Assembly (NCBI GenBank): GCA_023150475.1
Contig: JAKLKU010000011.1
Coordinates: 1-64,000 of the forward strand
Origin: Planctomycetota bacterium
GTDB taxonomy: Bacteria > Planctomycetota > UBA1135 > GCA-002686595
DNA: 64,000 bases
Direction: 5' to 3'
Shown: one piece after another, positions 7,903 to 20,938 of the stretch
Layout: each line of letters starts with the position of its first letter
Numbering within the stretch: position 1 is the stretch's first letter
The notes under the pieces: model-generated
Seen by the model: only the letters and a program-made list of their open reading frames with translations
Told to the model about the DNA's origin: nothing
The model's database searches: none
Position numbers and translations under genes: made by a program

Positions 7903-10900
7903 TCGCCGCGATCATCGCCTACTCGATCCGGAACCGTTTCCTGATCCTGCTGCTCACCGCGATCGTCACCGCGCTCGGGGTCTGGGGCACCTATCGCATC
8001 CGCCTCGATGCGATCCCCGACCTCTCCGACGTGCAGGTGATCGTCGTCACCGAGTTTCCGGGTCAGAACCCGCAGGTGGTCGACGACCAGGTCACGTACC
8101 CGCTGACGACCGCGATGCTCTCCGTGCCCGGCTCGACCGTCGTGCGCGGCTACAGCATGTTCGAGCTGTCGTTCGTGTACGTGCTCTTCGAGGACGGCAC
8201 CGACATCTACTGGGCGCGCAGCCGCGTGCTCGAGTACCTCAACTTCGCGCGCGATCGTCTGCCGCAGGGCGTCGAGCCCAAGCTGGGGCCGGACGCGACG
8301 GGGGTCGGCTGGGTCTACCAGTACGTGCTCTATCCGGGCTGGTACTGCGCGGAACACCCCAAGGGCATCTGGAAGGACGAGCACGAGGGCGAGACGCGCT
8401 GGTACGCGAGTGCCGCCGACGCGCCGGATGAGCGGCGTGAGCACGTCACGCGCGTGCGTGCGTTCGAGCAGCCGGGAAAGTGTCCTCTCGACGGCGGCGA
8501 GCTCGTTAGCGCGAATCAGGACCTCTCGCAACTGCGTAGCCTGCAGGACTGGTACCTGCGATATCCGCTGACGGCGGTCGAAGGGGTGTCCGAGGTCGCT
8601 CCGATCGGCGGCTTCGTGCGTCAGTACCAGGTAGTGCTCGATCCTCAGCGTCTTCAGGCCTTCGCCTTGCCGCTGAAGGACGTCATCGAGGCGATCGAGC
8701 GTTCGAACAACGACGTCGGAGGTTCGGTGGTCGAGATCGCGGAGAGCGAGTACATGGTGCGTAGCCGCGGCTACCTGCGCGGACTCGACGATCTCGCGAA
8801 GGTCGTCGTGGGGCTGGGCGACGGAGGCACGCCAATCCTGCTCGGCGACGTGGCGACGTTGGAGATCGGCGGCGAGATGCGTCGCGGCGTGGGCGAGCTC
8901 GATGGGCGCGGCGAGGCGGTTGGCGGCGTGATCGTCTCGCGCTTCGGCGAAAACGCGTTCAAGGTCATCCAGGAGGCCAAGCGCAAGCTCTTCGAACTCG
9001 AGGACGGCCTGCCGACAGGAGTGTTCGTCAAGACGACCTACGACCGCTCGGCCTTGATCGACCGCGCGGTTGGCACGCTGCGCAAGGCGGTCATCGAGGA
9101 GCTGATCGTTACTGCGCTGATCTGCTTGGTGTTCCTCGCCCACGTACGCAGCGCCTTCGTCGCGGTACTCGTGCTGCCGATAGGGCTCTTGGTGTCAATA
9201 CTGGTGATGAACCTGTTCGGTATCAACGCGAACATCATGAGCCTGGGCGGGCTTGCTCTGGCCATCGGCGTGATGGTCGATTCCGGCGTGGTGATGATCG
9301 AGAACGCTCACAAGCACCTCGAGCGCGAGAAGGAGCGCGTCGCCGCGGGCGGGTTGCCGCGCTCGCAGGCGGACGTCGTGCTCGCAGCTGCGCAGGAGGT
9401 CGGGCCGAGCCTGTTCTTCTCGCTGCTCGTCATCACTGTCGCGTTCCTGCCGATCTTCGTGCTCGGCGAGCAGTCTGGCAGGCTGTTCAAGCCGCTCGCA
9501 TACACCAAGACCTTCGCGATCGCGGCCGGTGCCATCCTCGGCATCACGATCGTGCCGGTACTGATGGTCTACTTCATCCGCGGCAAGATCCCTGCCGAGG
9601 AACGCAACCCGATCAACCGGCTCTCGATGCGCCTCTACGAGCCGTTCTTCCACTGGGTGCTGCGCCATCCGGTCATCACGCTCGTGATCGTCCTCGCGCT
9701 CGGCGCGTCGACGCTCTATCCGATCAACAAGATCGGCTCGGAGTTCATGCCGCCACTCGAAGAGGGCGACCTTCTCTACATGCCGACGACGGACCCCAGC
9801 GTCAGCGTCGGGAAGAGCAAGGAGCTCCTGCAACAGACCGACAAGCTGATCGCGACCTTCCCCGAGGTCACGAGCGTCCACGGCAAGATCGGCCGTGCCG
9901 ACACGGCGACGGATCCCGCGCCGCTCTCGATGATCGAGACGGTCGTCCAGCTCGAGACCGACCGCTCGAAGTGGCGCACGCGCAAGGTCGACTACTTCTT
10001 CAGCGGCTGGCCAGAGTGGCTGAAGTGGCCCTTCACGGCGTCGTTCTGGCCCGAAGAGCGCCCGATCACGACGCAGGAGCTCGTCTTCGGCTGGGGCGAG
10101 CCCGACGGCACGCAGCACCAAGGCCTGAACGGAGCGGTGAGCCTGCCCGGAGTCGCGAACGCGTGGCCGTACCCGATCGAGAACCGCATCAACATGCTCT
10201 CGACGGGCATCAAGACGCCGGTGGGCATCAAGATCCTCGGACCCGACCTCGAGGTGCTCGCCGAGCTCGCCGAAAGCACCGCGACCGCGATGCGGACGAT
10301 CCCGGGCACGCTGAGCGCGTATCCGGAGCGCACGTACGGCGGCTACTACCTCGACGTCGACATCGACCGCGGAGCCGCGGCGCGTTACGGGCTAACGACC
10401 GGTGACGTTCAGGACGTGGTGATGACCGCTGTCGGAGGGATGAACGTCACGACGACCGTCGAAGGGCTCGAGCGCTATCCCGTGAACGCCCGCTATGCGC
10501 GCGAGCTGCGCGACGACTTGCCCGCGCTCCGTGAGGTGCTCGTCGCTACGCCGATGGGAGCACAGATACCGCTCGGGCAGCTCGCCGACCTGCATTACAC
10601 GCCCGGCCCGCCGATGATCCGCAGCGAGAACGCCCAGCGCACGGCGTGGATCTTCGTCGACATCGCGGGGCGCGATCTCGGCGGCTACGTCGCCGAAGCG
10701 AAGCGCGTCGCGGAGGAGCAGGTGCCCATGCCGGCGGGCTACACGCGCGTGTGGTCGGGCCGTTTCGAGTACCTGGAGAGCGCGAACCAGCGGCTCAAGG
10801 TCGTGATCCCGATCACGTTCGCGCTGATCGTGCTGCTCCTCTACGTGTCCAACAAGAGCTGGTTCCGGGTCGGGGTCGTGCTGCTCGCGGTCCCCTTCAG

Positions 10901-11336
10901 CTTGATCGGCGCATTCTGGACGCTGTGGGCGCTCGACTACAACATGAGCCTCGCGGTCTGGGTCGGGATCATCGCGCTGCTCGGCATCGACGCCGAGACA
11001 GGGCAGGTGATGCTGCTCTACCTCGACAACGCGTTCGACCGCTTCAAGTCCGAGGGCCGCATGCGCGGCAAGACCGACCTGCTCGCTGCCATCCACGAGG
11101 GCGCGGTGAAGCGCATCCGGCCGAAGACGATGACGGTCGCGACCGACATGATCGGCTTGCTGCCGCTCCTGTGGGCCACCGGCACCGGAGCCGACGTGAC
11201 CCGCCGCCTCGTCGCGCCCCTGATCGGCGGGATCACGATCAGCTTCTTGATGGAGCTGCTTGTCTACCCGGTGATCTTCTACCTCTACAAACGCTTCGAG
11301 CTGCGCCGCGCAGGCGCGTGGGAGCGCTCGGAGTGA
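7899..11336 (+). CDS. cusA: RND heavy-metal efflux pump (CusA/CzcA family)
   Basis: A 1145-aa proton-driven inner-membrane pump, somewhat longer than the usual 1040-1050 aa. The features seen are the N-terminal FLILLLTAIVTALGVW helix, the PGST porter segment, the TM4 motif GVMVDSGVVMIENAHKH with the proton-relay Asp and the Glu of the heavy-metal branch, and a C-terminal transmembrane bundle. Two insertions enlarge the porter domain. One, at residues about 146-205, contains GWYCAEHP and GKCPLDGGEL. The other, at about 690-735, is Trp-rich. The gene overlaps the adaptor by ATGA. The gene set (multicopper oxidase, DUF3347 adaptor) favours Cu(I)/Ag(I) export. Confidence 0.9.
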   Translation: MIAAIIAYSIRNRFLILLLTAIVTALGVWGTYRIRLDAIPDLSDVQVIVVTEFPGQNPQVVDDQVTYPLTTAMLSVPGSTVVRGYSMFELSFVYVLFEDGTDIYWARSRVLEYLNFARDRLPQGVEPKLGPDATGVGWVYQYVLYPGWYCAEHPKGIWKDEHEGETRWYASAADAPDERREHVTRVRAFEQPGKCPLDGGELVSANQDLSQLRSLQDWYLRYPLTAVEGVSEVAPIGGFVRQYQVVLDPQRLQAFALPLKDVIEAIERSNNDVGGSVVEIAESEYMVRSRGYLRGLDDLAKVVVGLGDGGTPILLGDVATLEIGGEMRRGVGELDGRGEAVGGVIVSRFGENAFKVIQEAKRKLFELEDGLPTGVFVKTTYDRSALIDRAVGTLRKAVIEELIVTALICLVFLAHVRSAFVAVLVLPIGLLVSILVMNLFGINANIMSLGGLALAIGVMVDSGVVMIENAHKHLEREKERVAAGGLPRSQADVVLAAAQEVGPSLFFSLLVITVAFLPIFVLGEQSGRLFKPLAYTKTFAIAAGAILGITIVPVLMVYFIRGKIPAEERNPINRLSMRLYEPFFHWVLRHPVITLVIVLALGASTLYPINKIGSEFMPPLEEGDLLYMPTTDPSVSVGKSKELLQQTDKLIATFPEVTSVHGKIGRADTATDPAPLSMIETVVQLETDRSKWRTRKVDYFFSGWPEWLKWPFTASFWPEERPITTQELVFGWGEPDGTQHQGLNGAVSLPGVANAWPYPIENRINMLSTGIKTPVGIKILGPDLEVLAELAESTATAMRTIPGTLSAYPERTYGGYYLDVDIDRGAAARYGLTTGDVQDVVMTAVGGMNVTTTVEGLERYPVNARYARELRDDLPALREVLVATPMGAQIPLGQLADLHYTPGPPMIRSENAQRTAWIFVDIAGRDLGGYVAEAKRVAEEQVPMPAGYTRVWSGRFEYLESANQRLKVVIPITFALIVLLLYVSNKSWFRVGVVLLAVPFSLIGAFWTLWALDYNMSLAVWVGIIALLGIDAETGQVMLLYLDNAFDRFKSEGRMRGKTDLLAAIHEGAVKRIRPKTMTVATDMIGLLPLLWATGTGADVTRRLVAPLIGGITISFLMELLVYPVIFYLYKRFELRRAGAWERSE

Positions 11337-11439
11337 GCTCGCTCTTCAGCTCGGTATCGACAAGGACTCCGTGGCTCGTCCGGAGCGCGCACGGTGCGCG
11401 CTACGAGAGCTGCATTCCATCCGCAAGGACGCTTCTCTC

Positions 11440-12279
11440 ATGACTCACGTACACTTCCTCTCACGACTGGCGACAGGCGCTGCAATCGTTGCCGCACCGC
11501 TGCTCGCAGCGTGCCTGAACGGCGGCCACCACCACGCGCTCGGCGATGAGGCGGCTCCGCGCGTGCCCACGCTCGAGGCCCAGGGCTGCTGCAGCAGCAA
11601 GACCGCTGCGAGCGCCGGCCAGCACGGCGACCACGGGAACGCGAAGCCGCAAGCCCAGACCGCCGCGGCCGGGTTCAAGGGCGATCCCTACCTGCTCGAC
11701 ACCGACCCGGTGTCGGGCGCAAAGCTCGGCCCGATCGAAAGCCAAGTGATCGTCGAGCGCGAAGGCCGCGAACTGCGCTTCGCCAGCCAGCAGAGCGCCG
11801 ACAAGTTCAAGACGGACCCGGCCAAGTACCTCGCCGACGTCGACAAGAAGCTCGTGGAGCAGCAGAAGCCGTTCTACGCGCTCCAGACCTGCCCGGTTTC
11901 GGGCGAGAAGCTCGGCGGCATGGGCGAGCCGGTAGACTTCGTCGTCAAGAACCGGCTCATACGCTTCTGCTGCCCGAGCTGCAAGGGCGACCTCCTGAAG
12001 GATTCCGCCAAGTACGTCGCCAAGCTCGACGCCGCCGTGATCGCGGCGCGGAGCAAGGACTACGCCCCCAAGACGTGCGTCGTCTCCGGCGAAGAGTTCG
12101 GCGGCGAGATGGGTGAGCCGATCGACTACGTCATCGGGAACCGCATGGTGCGCCTGTGCTGCACAGGCTGCATCAAGAAGCTGCGCAAGGACCCGCTGAA
12201 GTACTTGGCGCTGCTCGACAAGCCCGCGAAGACCGAGGAGAAGTCGCACGGCGGCGGTCACAACCACGGCAATCACTAG
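11440..12279 (+). CDS. Lipoprotein with three CPxSG metal-binding repeats
   Basis: A 279-aa protein with a lipoprotein signal (APLLAAC, Cys25), a His-rich patch (GGHHHA) and CCSS. Three units of about 60 aa follow. The first has DPVSGAKLG and no cysteine pair. The second has CPVSGEKLG and FCCPSCKGDLLKD. The third has CVVSGEEFG and LCCTGCIKKLRKD. Each unit ends in a K-Y-(L/V)-A helix, which resembles tandem YHS/TRASH domains. The tail is His-rich (HGGGHNHGNH). It is an architectural relative of the protein at 112-765, so the pump genes are bracketed by two such proteins. The role is probably periplasmic metal buffering or hand-over. ATG 11440 gives the signal peptide; the upstream frame does not. 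Confidence 0.75.
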   Translation: MTHVHFLSRLATGAAIVAAPLLAACLNGGHHHALGDEAAPRVPTLEAQGCCSSKTAASAGQHGDHGNAKPQAQTAAAGFKGDPYLLDTDPVSGAKLGPIESQVIVEREGRELRFASQQSADKFKTDPAKYLADVDKKLVEQQKPFYALQTCPVSGEKLGGMGEPVDFVVKNRLIRFCCPSCKGDLLKDSAKYVAKLDAAVIAARSKDYAPKTCVVSGEEFGGEMGEPIDYVIGNRMVRLCCTGCIKKLRKDPLKYLALLDKPAKTEEKSHGGGHNHGNH

Positions 12280-12287
12280 CCAGGAAC

Positions 12288-12303
12288 TCGCGCCGCGGCG
12301 CGA
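12288..12303. repeat. 16-bp perfect palindrome after the lipoprotein gene
   Basis: TCGCGCCGCGGCGCGA is its own reverse complement and starts 9 bases after the lipoprotein stop. It could form a cruciform or stem, or be a chance product of high GC. It has no T-run. Confidence 0.3.
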
Positions 12304-12341
12304 AGCCGCTGCGCGGGCCGACGCCACGGAGGCTAGAGCCC

Positions 12342-12802
12342 ATGAGCACGACAACACTCCAAGGGAAGGTGCCGGAACCGGCAGAGCTCAGCGCTCTCCT
12401 GCGCCCAGACGTTCCGTTCGGTCCGGCGTTCCTCCTCACCCAGTTGGCGGCCTTCGTCCGCGATCGGTGTCCCGCGCCCGCGGCTGCGTTGCCGCACGTG
12501 AACATTCACCTCGCCAGCGGCGAAGTGCTCGAGCTGTGCCACGTCATCGCGCTGGCACCGCGTTGGGCCGCGTTCGCGATCGTCGACGCTGGCGAGGACG
12601 AGGGCGCACGTCCGATGCGCACGGAGCTCGTGCCGTACGAGCTCATCGTGCGTATCACCGTCCGAGCCTCGTCCTGCCGGGGAGGCCACATTGGCTTCCA
12701 CCAGGGGTCGCCGCCGACGGTGCACGCGACTCCGGAGGAGATGCTCCAGGCCGCGGCCTCGATGCGCACGCAGCCGAGCGACGAGCGACGAGGTGTCGCG
12801 CT

Positions 12803-12806
<4 letters not shown>
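12342..12806 (+). CDS. Hypothetical protein coupled to a P-type ATPase
   Basis: A 154-aa soluble protein of no family I recognise. It starts at an ATG preceded by CGGAGG and ends with GTGA, overlapping the start of the cation ATPase. The sequence is well mixed, with alternating hydrophobic strands (VNIHLASGEVLELCHVIAL, WAAFAIVD) and no signal peptide. This suggests a small cytoplasmic beta-rich protein. The tight coupling hints at a role with the transporter. Confidence 0.6.
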
Positions 12807-15524
<2,718 letters not shown>

Positions 15525-15544
<20 letters not shown>

Positions 15545-16201
15545 AGCAGCCATGAAGGAGTGTGCTTGCCAAGAGCCGCACGATCGGCGCCGGATCGTCC
15601 TCACGGGCGGGCCCGGCGCCGGCAAGTCCGCCGTGCTCGAGCTGGTGCGCCAGTCGCTCTGCAAGCACCTTTGGATCGTTCCCGAATCCGCTGGACTCCT
15701 GTTCGGCGGCGGCTTTCCGCGCGGGTCCGCGCTGTCGCAGCAGCGCGCGTCGCAACGTGCGATCTACTTCGTGCAACGCGAGCTCGAGAACAGCATTGCG
15801 ACGGAACACCTGGCAATCGCGCTGTGCGACCGCAGCACAATCGAAGGCGGGGCCTACTGTCCCGACGAGGTCGACCTGAGGTCGTCCATCCGGACGATCA
15901 AGCAGGCGGAGTTCGCCCGCTACGACCCGGTGATCCACCTGCGCACGCCACAGTCTCAGGCCGGCTACCGCGACAACCGGCTCCGCCTCGAGGACGCCGT
16001 GCAGGCGCCCGCGATCGATGAGCGCATCGCTGCGGCGTGGGCGACGTGTCCTCACTGTTGCGCGGCGCCCTCAACAGTGAGCTTCCTCGAAATGGCGTCG
16101 CGCACGCTGTGGATCCTGCGCGAGGAGATGCCCGAGTGTTGCCGTGAGCGCATCGCAGTGCTCGATACCGGAGGGCGGCGGACCGAGGAGAACATCGGAG
16201 G

Positions 16202-16205
<4 letters not shown>
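15525..16205 (+). CDS. P-loop ATP-binding protein (AAA_28-like)
   Basis: A protein of about 226 aa with a Walker A motif GGPGAGKS (residues about 29-36). CDRSTIEGGAYC follows in the place of Walker B, as in AAA_28-type nucleotide kinases, and a C-terminal segment has several cysteines (CPHCC, ECC). It overlaps the ATPase gene by 20 bp if the ATG at 15525 is used. The ATG at 15552, 7 bp after that stop, is an equally good start. The stop overlaps the next gene (GTGA). The family probably phosphorylates or hydrolyses nucleotides; the substrate is unknown. Confidence 0.7.
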
Positions 16206-17524
<1,319 letters not shown>

Positions 17525-17527
17525 GCC

Positions 17528-18649
17528 ATGCGCGCGTGGCACGATCGATCCCGAGCCTTGCGATTGCTCACGACCGTAGTGTCGCCAGTGATCGCGGTCG
17601 CGTTCGCCAGCTGCCACAGCGCGAAGACAGCGCCGAAGGAGGAGACGACTTCGCCCGCGGCGATCACCGACCGGCTTCTTGCGGACGAGCGCCAGCGCAT
17701 CGAGGTCTTCCGCCGTGCGTGTCCGTCAATCGTCCACGTCGAGTCGCTCGTGGTCCGGCGCGACCCCGCCCACTTGAACGTGCTCGAGATCCCCTCCGGG
17801 CTGGGCACCGGATTCGTGTGGGACCGCTCGGGACATCTGGTCACGAACCTGCACGTGATCCGTGGGAGCGACGAGGTGCGAGTCTCGTTCAAGGACGGCA
17901 CGTCGCGCATCGCGCGCGTGATGGGCGACGATCCGACCTGCGACATCGCGTTGCTCATGGTCGATGCGCCGGCCGAGGCTCTCGTTCCGATCGAGATCGA
18001 TCGAGCCGTCGCGCCCGAGGTGGGCCAGTCCGTGCTCGCGATCGGCAATCCGTTCGGCCTCGATCACACGCTCACGGTCGGAGTCATCAGCGCACTCGGC
18101 CGCGACTTGCGCACACAGTCGAGCGCCGTGATCCATGGCGTCATCCAGGTCGACGCGGCGATCAATCCCGGAAACTCCGGTGGGCCGCTGCTCGACAGCG
18201 CGGGGAGACTGCTCGGCGTCAACACCGCTCTCACGAGTCCCTCCGGCGCCTTCGCAGGGGTCGGGTTCGCGGTTCCCCTTGGCGCCGTGGACGCCGCGGT
18301 GTCGCGCATCCTTGGGCTCGTGCCGGCGCGGCGGCCGGGCCTCGGCGCTCGCTTCGCGGAGGACTCCTGGGTGCGCGAGCTGGGCCTCCCCGGACCGCTC
18401 GTGCTGGAGGTCCTACCCGGGAGCAGCGCGGAGCAGGCTGGGCTGCGGCCGACGCGCACGAGCTCTTCGGGCGACCTCGAGCTGGGTGACGTGATCGTCG
18501 CCGTCGGCGGCGTCGAGGTTCGGACGCGCGGCGACGTGTTCGCCGCACTTTCGGCGCATGGAGAGGGCGAGCGCGTGGACGTGACCGTCCTACGCGAGGG
18601 AGGAAGCGCCGTGCTCTCGATGGCCGTGACGCTGGACAAGCATCCGTGA
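17528..18649 (+). CDS. HtrA/DegP-type serine protease with PDZ domain
   Basis: A 373-aa exported protease with an N-terminal lipoprotein-like signal (VAFASC). The trypsin-like catalytic triad is complete: His109 in VTNLHVI, Asp139 in CDIALL and Ser217 in NPGNSGGP. One PDZ domain follows at about 275-365 (LEVLPGSSAEQAGL...GDVIVAVGGVEV). The family degrades or refolds damaged periplasmic proteins. It starts 3 bases after the previous stop, so it may be co-transcribed. It is likely a general envelope-stress factor rather than part of the metal system. Confidence 0.88.
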   Translation: MRAWHDRSRALRLLTTVVSPVIAVAFASCHSAKTAPKEETTSPAAITDRLLADERQRIEVFRRACPSIVHVESLVVRRDPAHLNVLEIPSGLGTGFVWDRSGHLVTNLHVIRGSDEVRVSFKDGTSRIARVMGDDPTCDIALLMVDAPAEALVPIEIDRAVAPEVGQSVLAIGNPFGLDHTLTVGVISALGRDLRTQSSAVIHGVIQVDAAINPGNSGGPLLDSAGRLLGVNTALTSPSGAFAGVGFAVPLGAVDAAVSRILGLVPARRPGLGARFAEDSWVRELGLPGPLVLEVLPGSSAEQAGLRPTRTSSSGDLELGDVIVAVGGVEVRTRGDVFAALSAHGEGERVDVTVLREGGSAVLSMAVTLDKHP

Positions 18650-18858
18650 CCGAGCAGGCGCGAGCGCGCTCGACCCGTTCATCGCTCGCCGCTCGCGGGC
18701 AGGCATGCGTGCCACGCGATTCCCTTCGGTGCGCGGCGGGCGCAGCGGAGCCGCAGTGCGTCGCCGCCATCGTAGACCGTTGAGGTCGCGTCAAGAGGTG
18801 TGGAGGCGTGATGAGGCGGCGGACCGGGAGTGTCTTGATCGTGATGCTGTGCGCCTCA

Positions 18859-20445
18859 TCATTTCCCGATCCCCCGCGCAGATGGAGCGCCTTCGGGGCG
18901 GTCGAGTCCAACCTCTTGCCAGGAACCGTCGATCCATACTTCGAGAGTGTCCTCGCCCGATTCGCGATCCGGGAGACCACACGCCTTCAGGAGCAGTCGC
19001 ACGGCTTGCCGGAAGGAGTCCGGTGCCGGGTGTCGTAGGCGAATGGTCGGGGTGCCTACCTCGACTGATCCTCGTCGGACCATCTGCTCGCCCTCGTAGA
19101 GTTGCGTGTACCTGCGTGACGGCGCAGACGCGAATTCGACATCAGCGAGCCCGAACGCTCGTGCGCGTTCGACGATCATTGCGGGGGTGAGCGCGCCGCC
19201 GTTCGTCGCTTCCCATCCACGGACCAGTCGTTGCATCGAGGGCAACTCGCTCACGTCCAGTGTCCCGGCCCTGTCTTCGAAGTCGAACAGCGCATGCAGC
19301 GCGTCCTCGGGCATGGATCCGAGCTGCGAATGTGGAAGACCTCGGAACCAGTCCAATACGGCCTCCTGCCCGACCAACGACGGCGACAGGGCGGCGGCGA
19401 GGCTCTGTGCAACCTCAGGATCGTCCATGTACCAGGCAGCTACGAGATCGCGCAGCCGCGCCATCGACGCAGTGGCGCTCGGATCACCTGCGTCCCGCCG
19501 GCCGGGAAGGCTTGCGAGGATTCGCTCGACGCGCAAGTCGATCGGTGGGAGTTCGGGAAAGAGTTCCCGAAGGAGCGCGGCCTCGGCCTCCAAGAGTCGA
19601 TGTGCTTCGAGCACGGCATCGATGTGGTCGAGACCCGGAAGCGTTGCGCTCCGCCCGCGCGCCGAGCGCACGGCGTAGCGGACGAAGCGTCGCTCGTCTT
19701 CCGGCAGCAGGGAGTCCTCGGCCGGTAGGATGGATAGCAGTGGAACTCGAGTGCGGGAAAGGGTCGCTGCGAGGTCCTCGGGGACGGCGCTCTTGTAGAA
19801 GAAGCTCACGAGTCCGCCGAAGGGCTTGCCCATCCGCTCGTCCGCGTAGTGCGAGGCAACCGTTTCCCCGCGCACGGGCGCAATCAGAACGACGCCGCCT
19901 GGCCTCATTCCTCGGTCCAAGAGGCTGGCAGCCGCGAGGGTTCCAATCGACATTCCGCGAAGGACGACGCGCCCCGGCAGCCCATCGGCTCGTCGAACCG
20001 CCTCCTCCCACATCGCTTCGGCGTCGGGGGCGAGGTTGTCGGGCGACCGATCCCCCTCGGAGGCGCCGACCCCGCTGTAGTCCATGGCCAAGGAAGCAAA
20101 GCCCAGGTCCCGTAGCTGCCACACGACCTCCAAGGAGGGGAAGTCGATCGAGCCCTGCGTGATCGAGCACCCGGACTCGAGGAAGTGCACGACCACGGGG
20201 GCGCCTGGGTCGCTCGGCACGAACACGCCGTGCAGCGAGTTCCCGTTCGCTCCACAGACCACGACCTCTTCGGTAGCCGGAGGGAACTCGGCGAGCCGGA
20301 TGCCGCGACGCTCTCCCTCCAAGACAACGGGAGGTGTGATGCAGCCACTGAGCATGGCGGTCAGAAGGACCAGGTTGAGGCCCCGGCCCGTGATCCGGCC
20401 GTCTCGATCGCGCGCAGTCGCTTGGTGCTTTCGTGTCGAGGGCAT
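18859..20445 (-). CDS. Lipoprotein alpha/beta-hydrolase
   Basis: A 528-aa protein. The N-terminal lipoprotein signal (LLTAMLSGC) is followed by an alpha/beta-hydrolase fold: the oxyanion region HFLESGC, the motif DYSGVGASEG, the nucleophile elbow RGMSIGT (Ser), an acid loop LPAEDSLLP and a His in LPGLDHID. The C-terminal 240 residues are helical and unassigned. The start at 20445 is used because GGAG lies just upstream on the reverse strand; an in-frame codon at 20493 would add 16 residues. The substrate is unknown. It is the last chromosomal gene before the putative left attachment site. Confidence 0.7.
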   Translation of the reverse strand: MPSTRKHQATARDRDGRITGRGLNLVLLTAMLSGCITPPVVLEGERRGIRLAEFPPATEEVVVCGANGNSLHGVFVPSDPGAPVVVHFLESGCSITQGSIDFPSLEVVWQLRDLGFASLAMDYSGVGASEGDRSPDNLAPDAEAMWEEAVRRADGLPGRVVLRGMSIGTLAAASLLDRGMRPGGVVLIAPVRGETVASHYADERMGKPFGGLVSFFYKSAVPEDLAATLSRTRVPLLSILPAEDSLLPEDERRFVRYAVRSARGRSATLPGLDHIDAVLEAHRLLEAEAALLRELFPELPPIDLRVERILASLPGRRDAGDPSATASMARLRDLVAAWYMDDPEVAQSLAAALSPSLVGQEAVLDWFRGLPHSQLGSMPEDALHALFDFEDRAGTLDVSELPSMQRLVRGWEATNGGALTPAMIVERARAFGLADVEFASAPSRRYTQLYEGEQMVRRGSVEVGTPTIRLRHPAPDSFRQAVRLLLKACGLPDRESGEDTLEVWIDGSWQEVGLDRPEGAPSARGIGK

Positions 20446-20783
20446 CGACTCCGAGGGTACGACGGACGCGCCGATTGATGAAGCTCTACTCATCCACGCA
20501 GCAACCTCGGCCGTACTCGGCGCGTCGGCGCGTCACTTCACCTCCGTCCCGGTGCCCCTGGCCGCCAACGAAACGAGGGCAAGCACCGCGTCCTTCAGGG
20601 CCCCCCCCAGCATAGGCCACGCCGCGATGACGCGTCGGAGGCCCTCGTCTACCGGGTCACCTGGCAGCACGTCGCACCGCGCGGTACCCTGACGCTGCGG
20701 TGCTGATGGGGATTCTGCTGAGGTCTCAGGAGGGCCCGCCACAACTCCTTGTCGATCAACAACTACGGTGTCTGATCCGTCGT
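20446..20783. other. Non-coding stretch left of the element
   Basis: No supported gene is seen. The 3' part (20700-20783) leads into the putative left attachment repeat. It has no recognisable tRNA D-arm or acceptor stem, which matters for how the element's insertion site is read. Confidence 0.5.
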
Positions 20784-20798
20784 TTCCTAAACCGCAGG
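20784..20798 (+). repeat. Putative left attachment site (attL core)
   Basis: TTCCTAAACCGCAGG is identical to 46903-46917. The following 30 bases keep tRNA-3'-half spacing but with substitutions (16 of the next 24 bases match the right copy), so this arm is a degenerate tRNA mimic. No tRNA 5' half lies to its left. Confidence 0.65.
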
Positions 20799-20938
20799 CC
20801 AGCTGTACGATTGCGCTCGGGCACGTCCTCACAACTCCTGCCGATCGCCTGACTTGCGAACCCGACCCGGACGGTCGGTGCGGCCCAACCTCAACCGAGT
20901 AGCGCGTACCAGTACGCGCAACTCTTGGGAGCCGCACC

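Noticed and set aside
20700..20830. Intact tRNA gene at the left border
   Set aside because: No acceptor 5' strand or D-arm can be found, and the T-stem does not pair fully. Only a tRNA-like 3' half is present.
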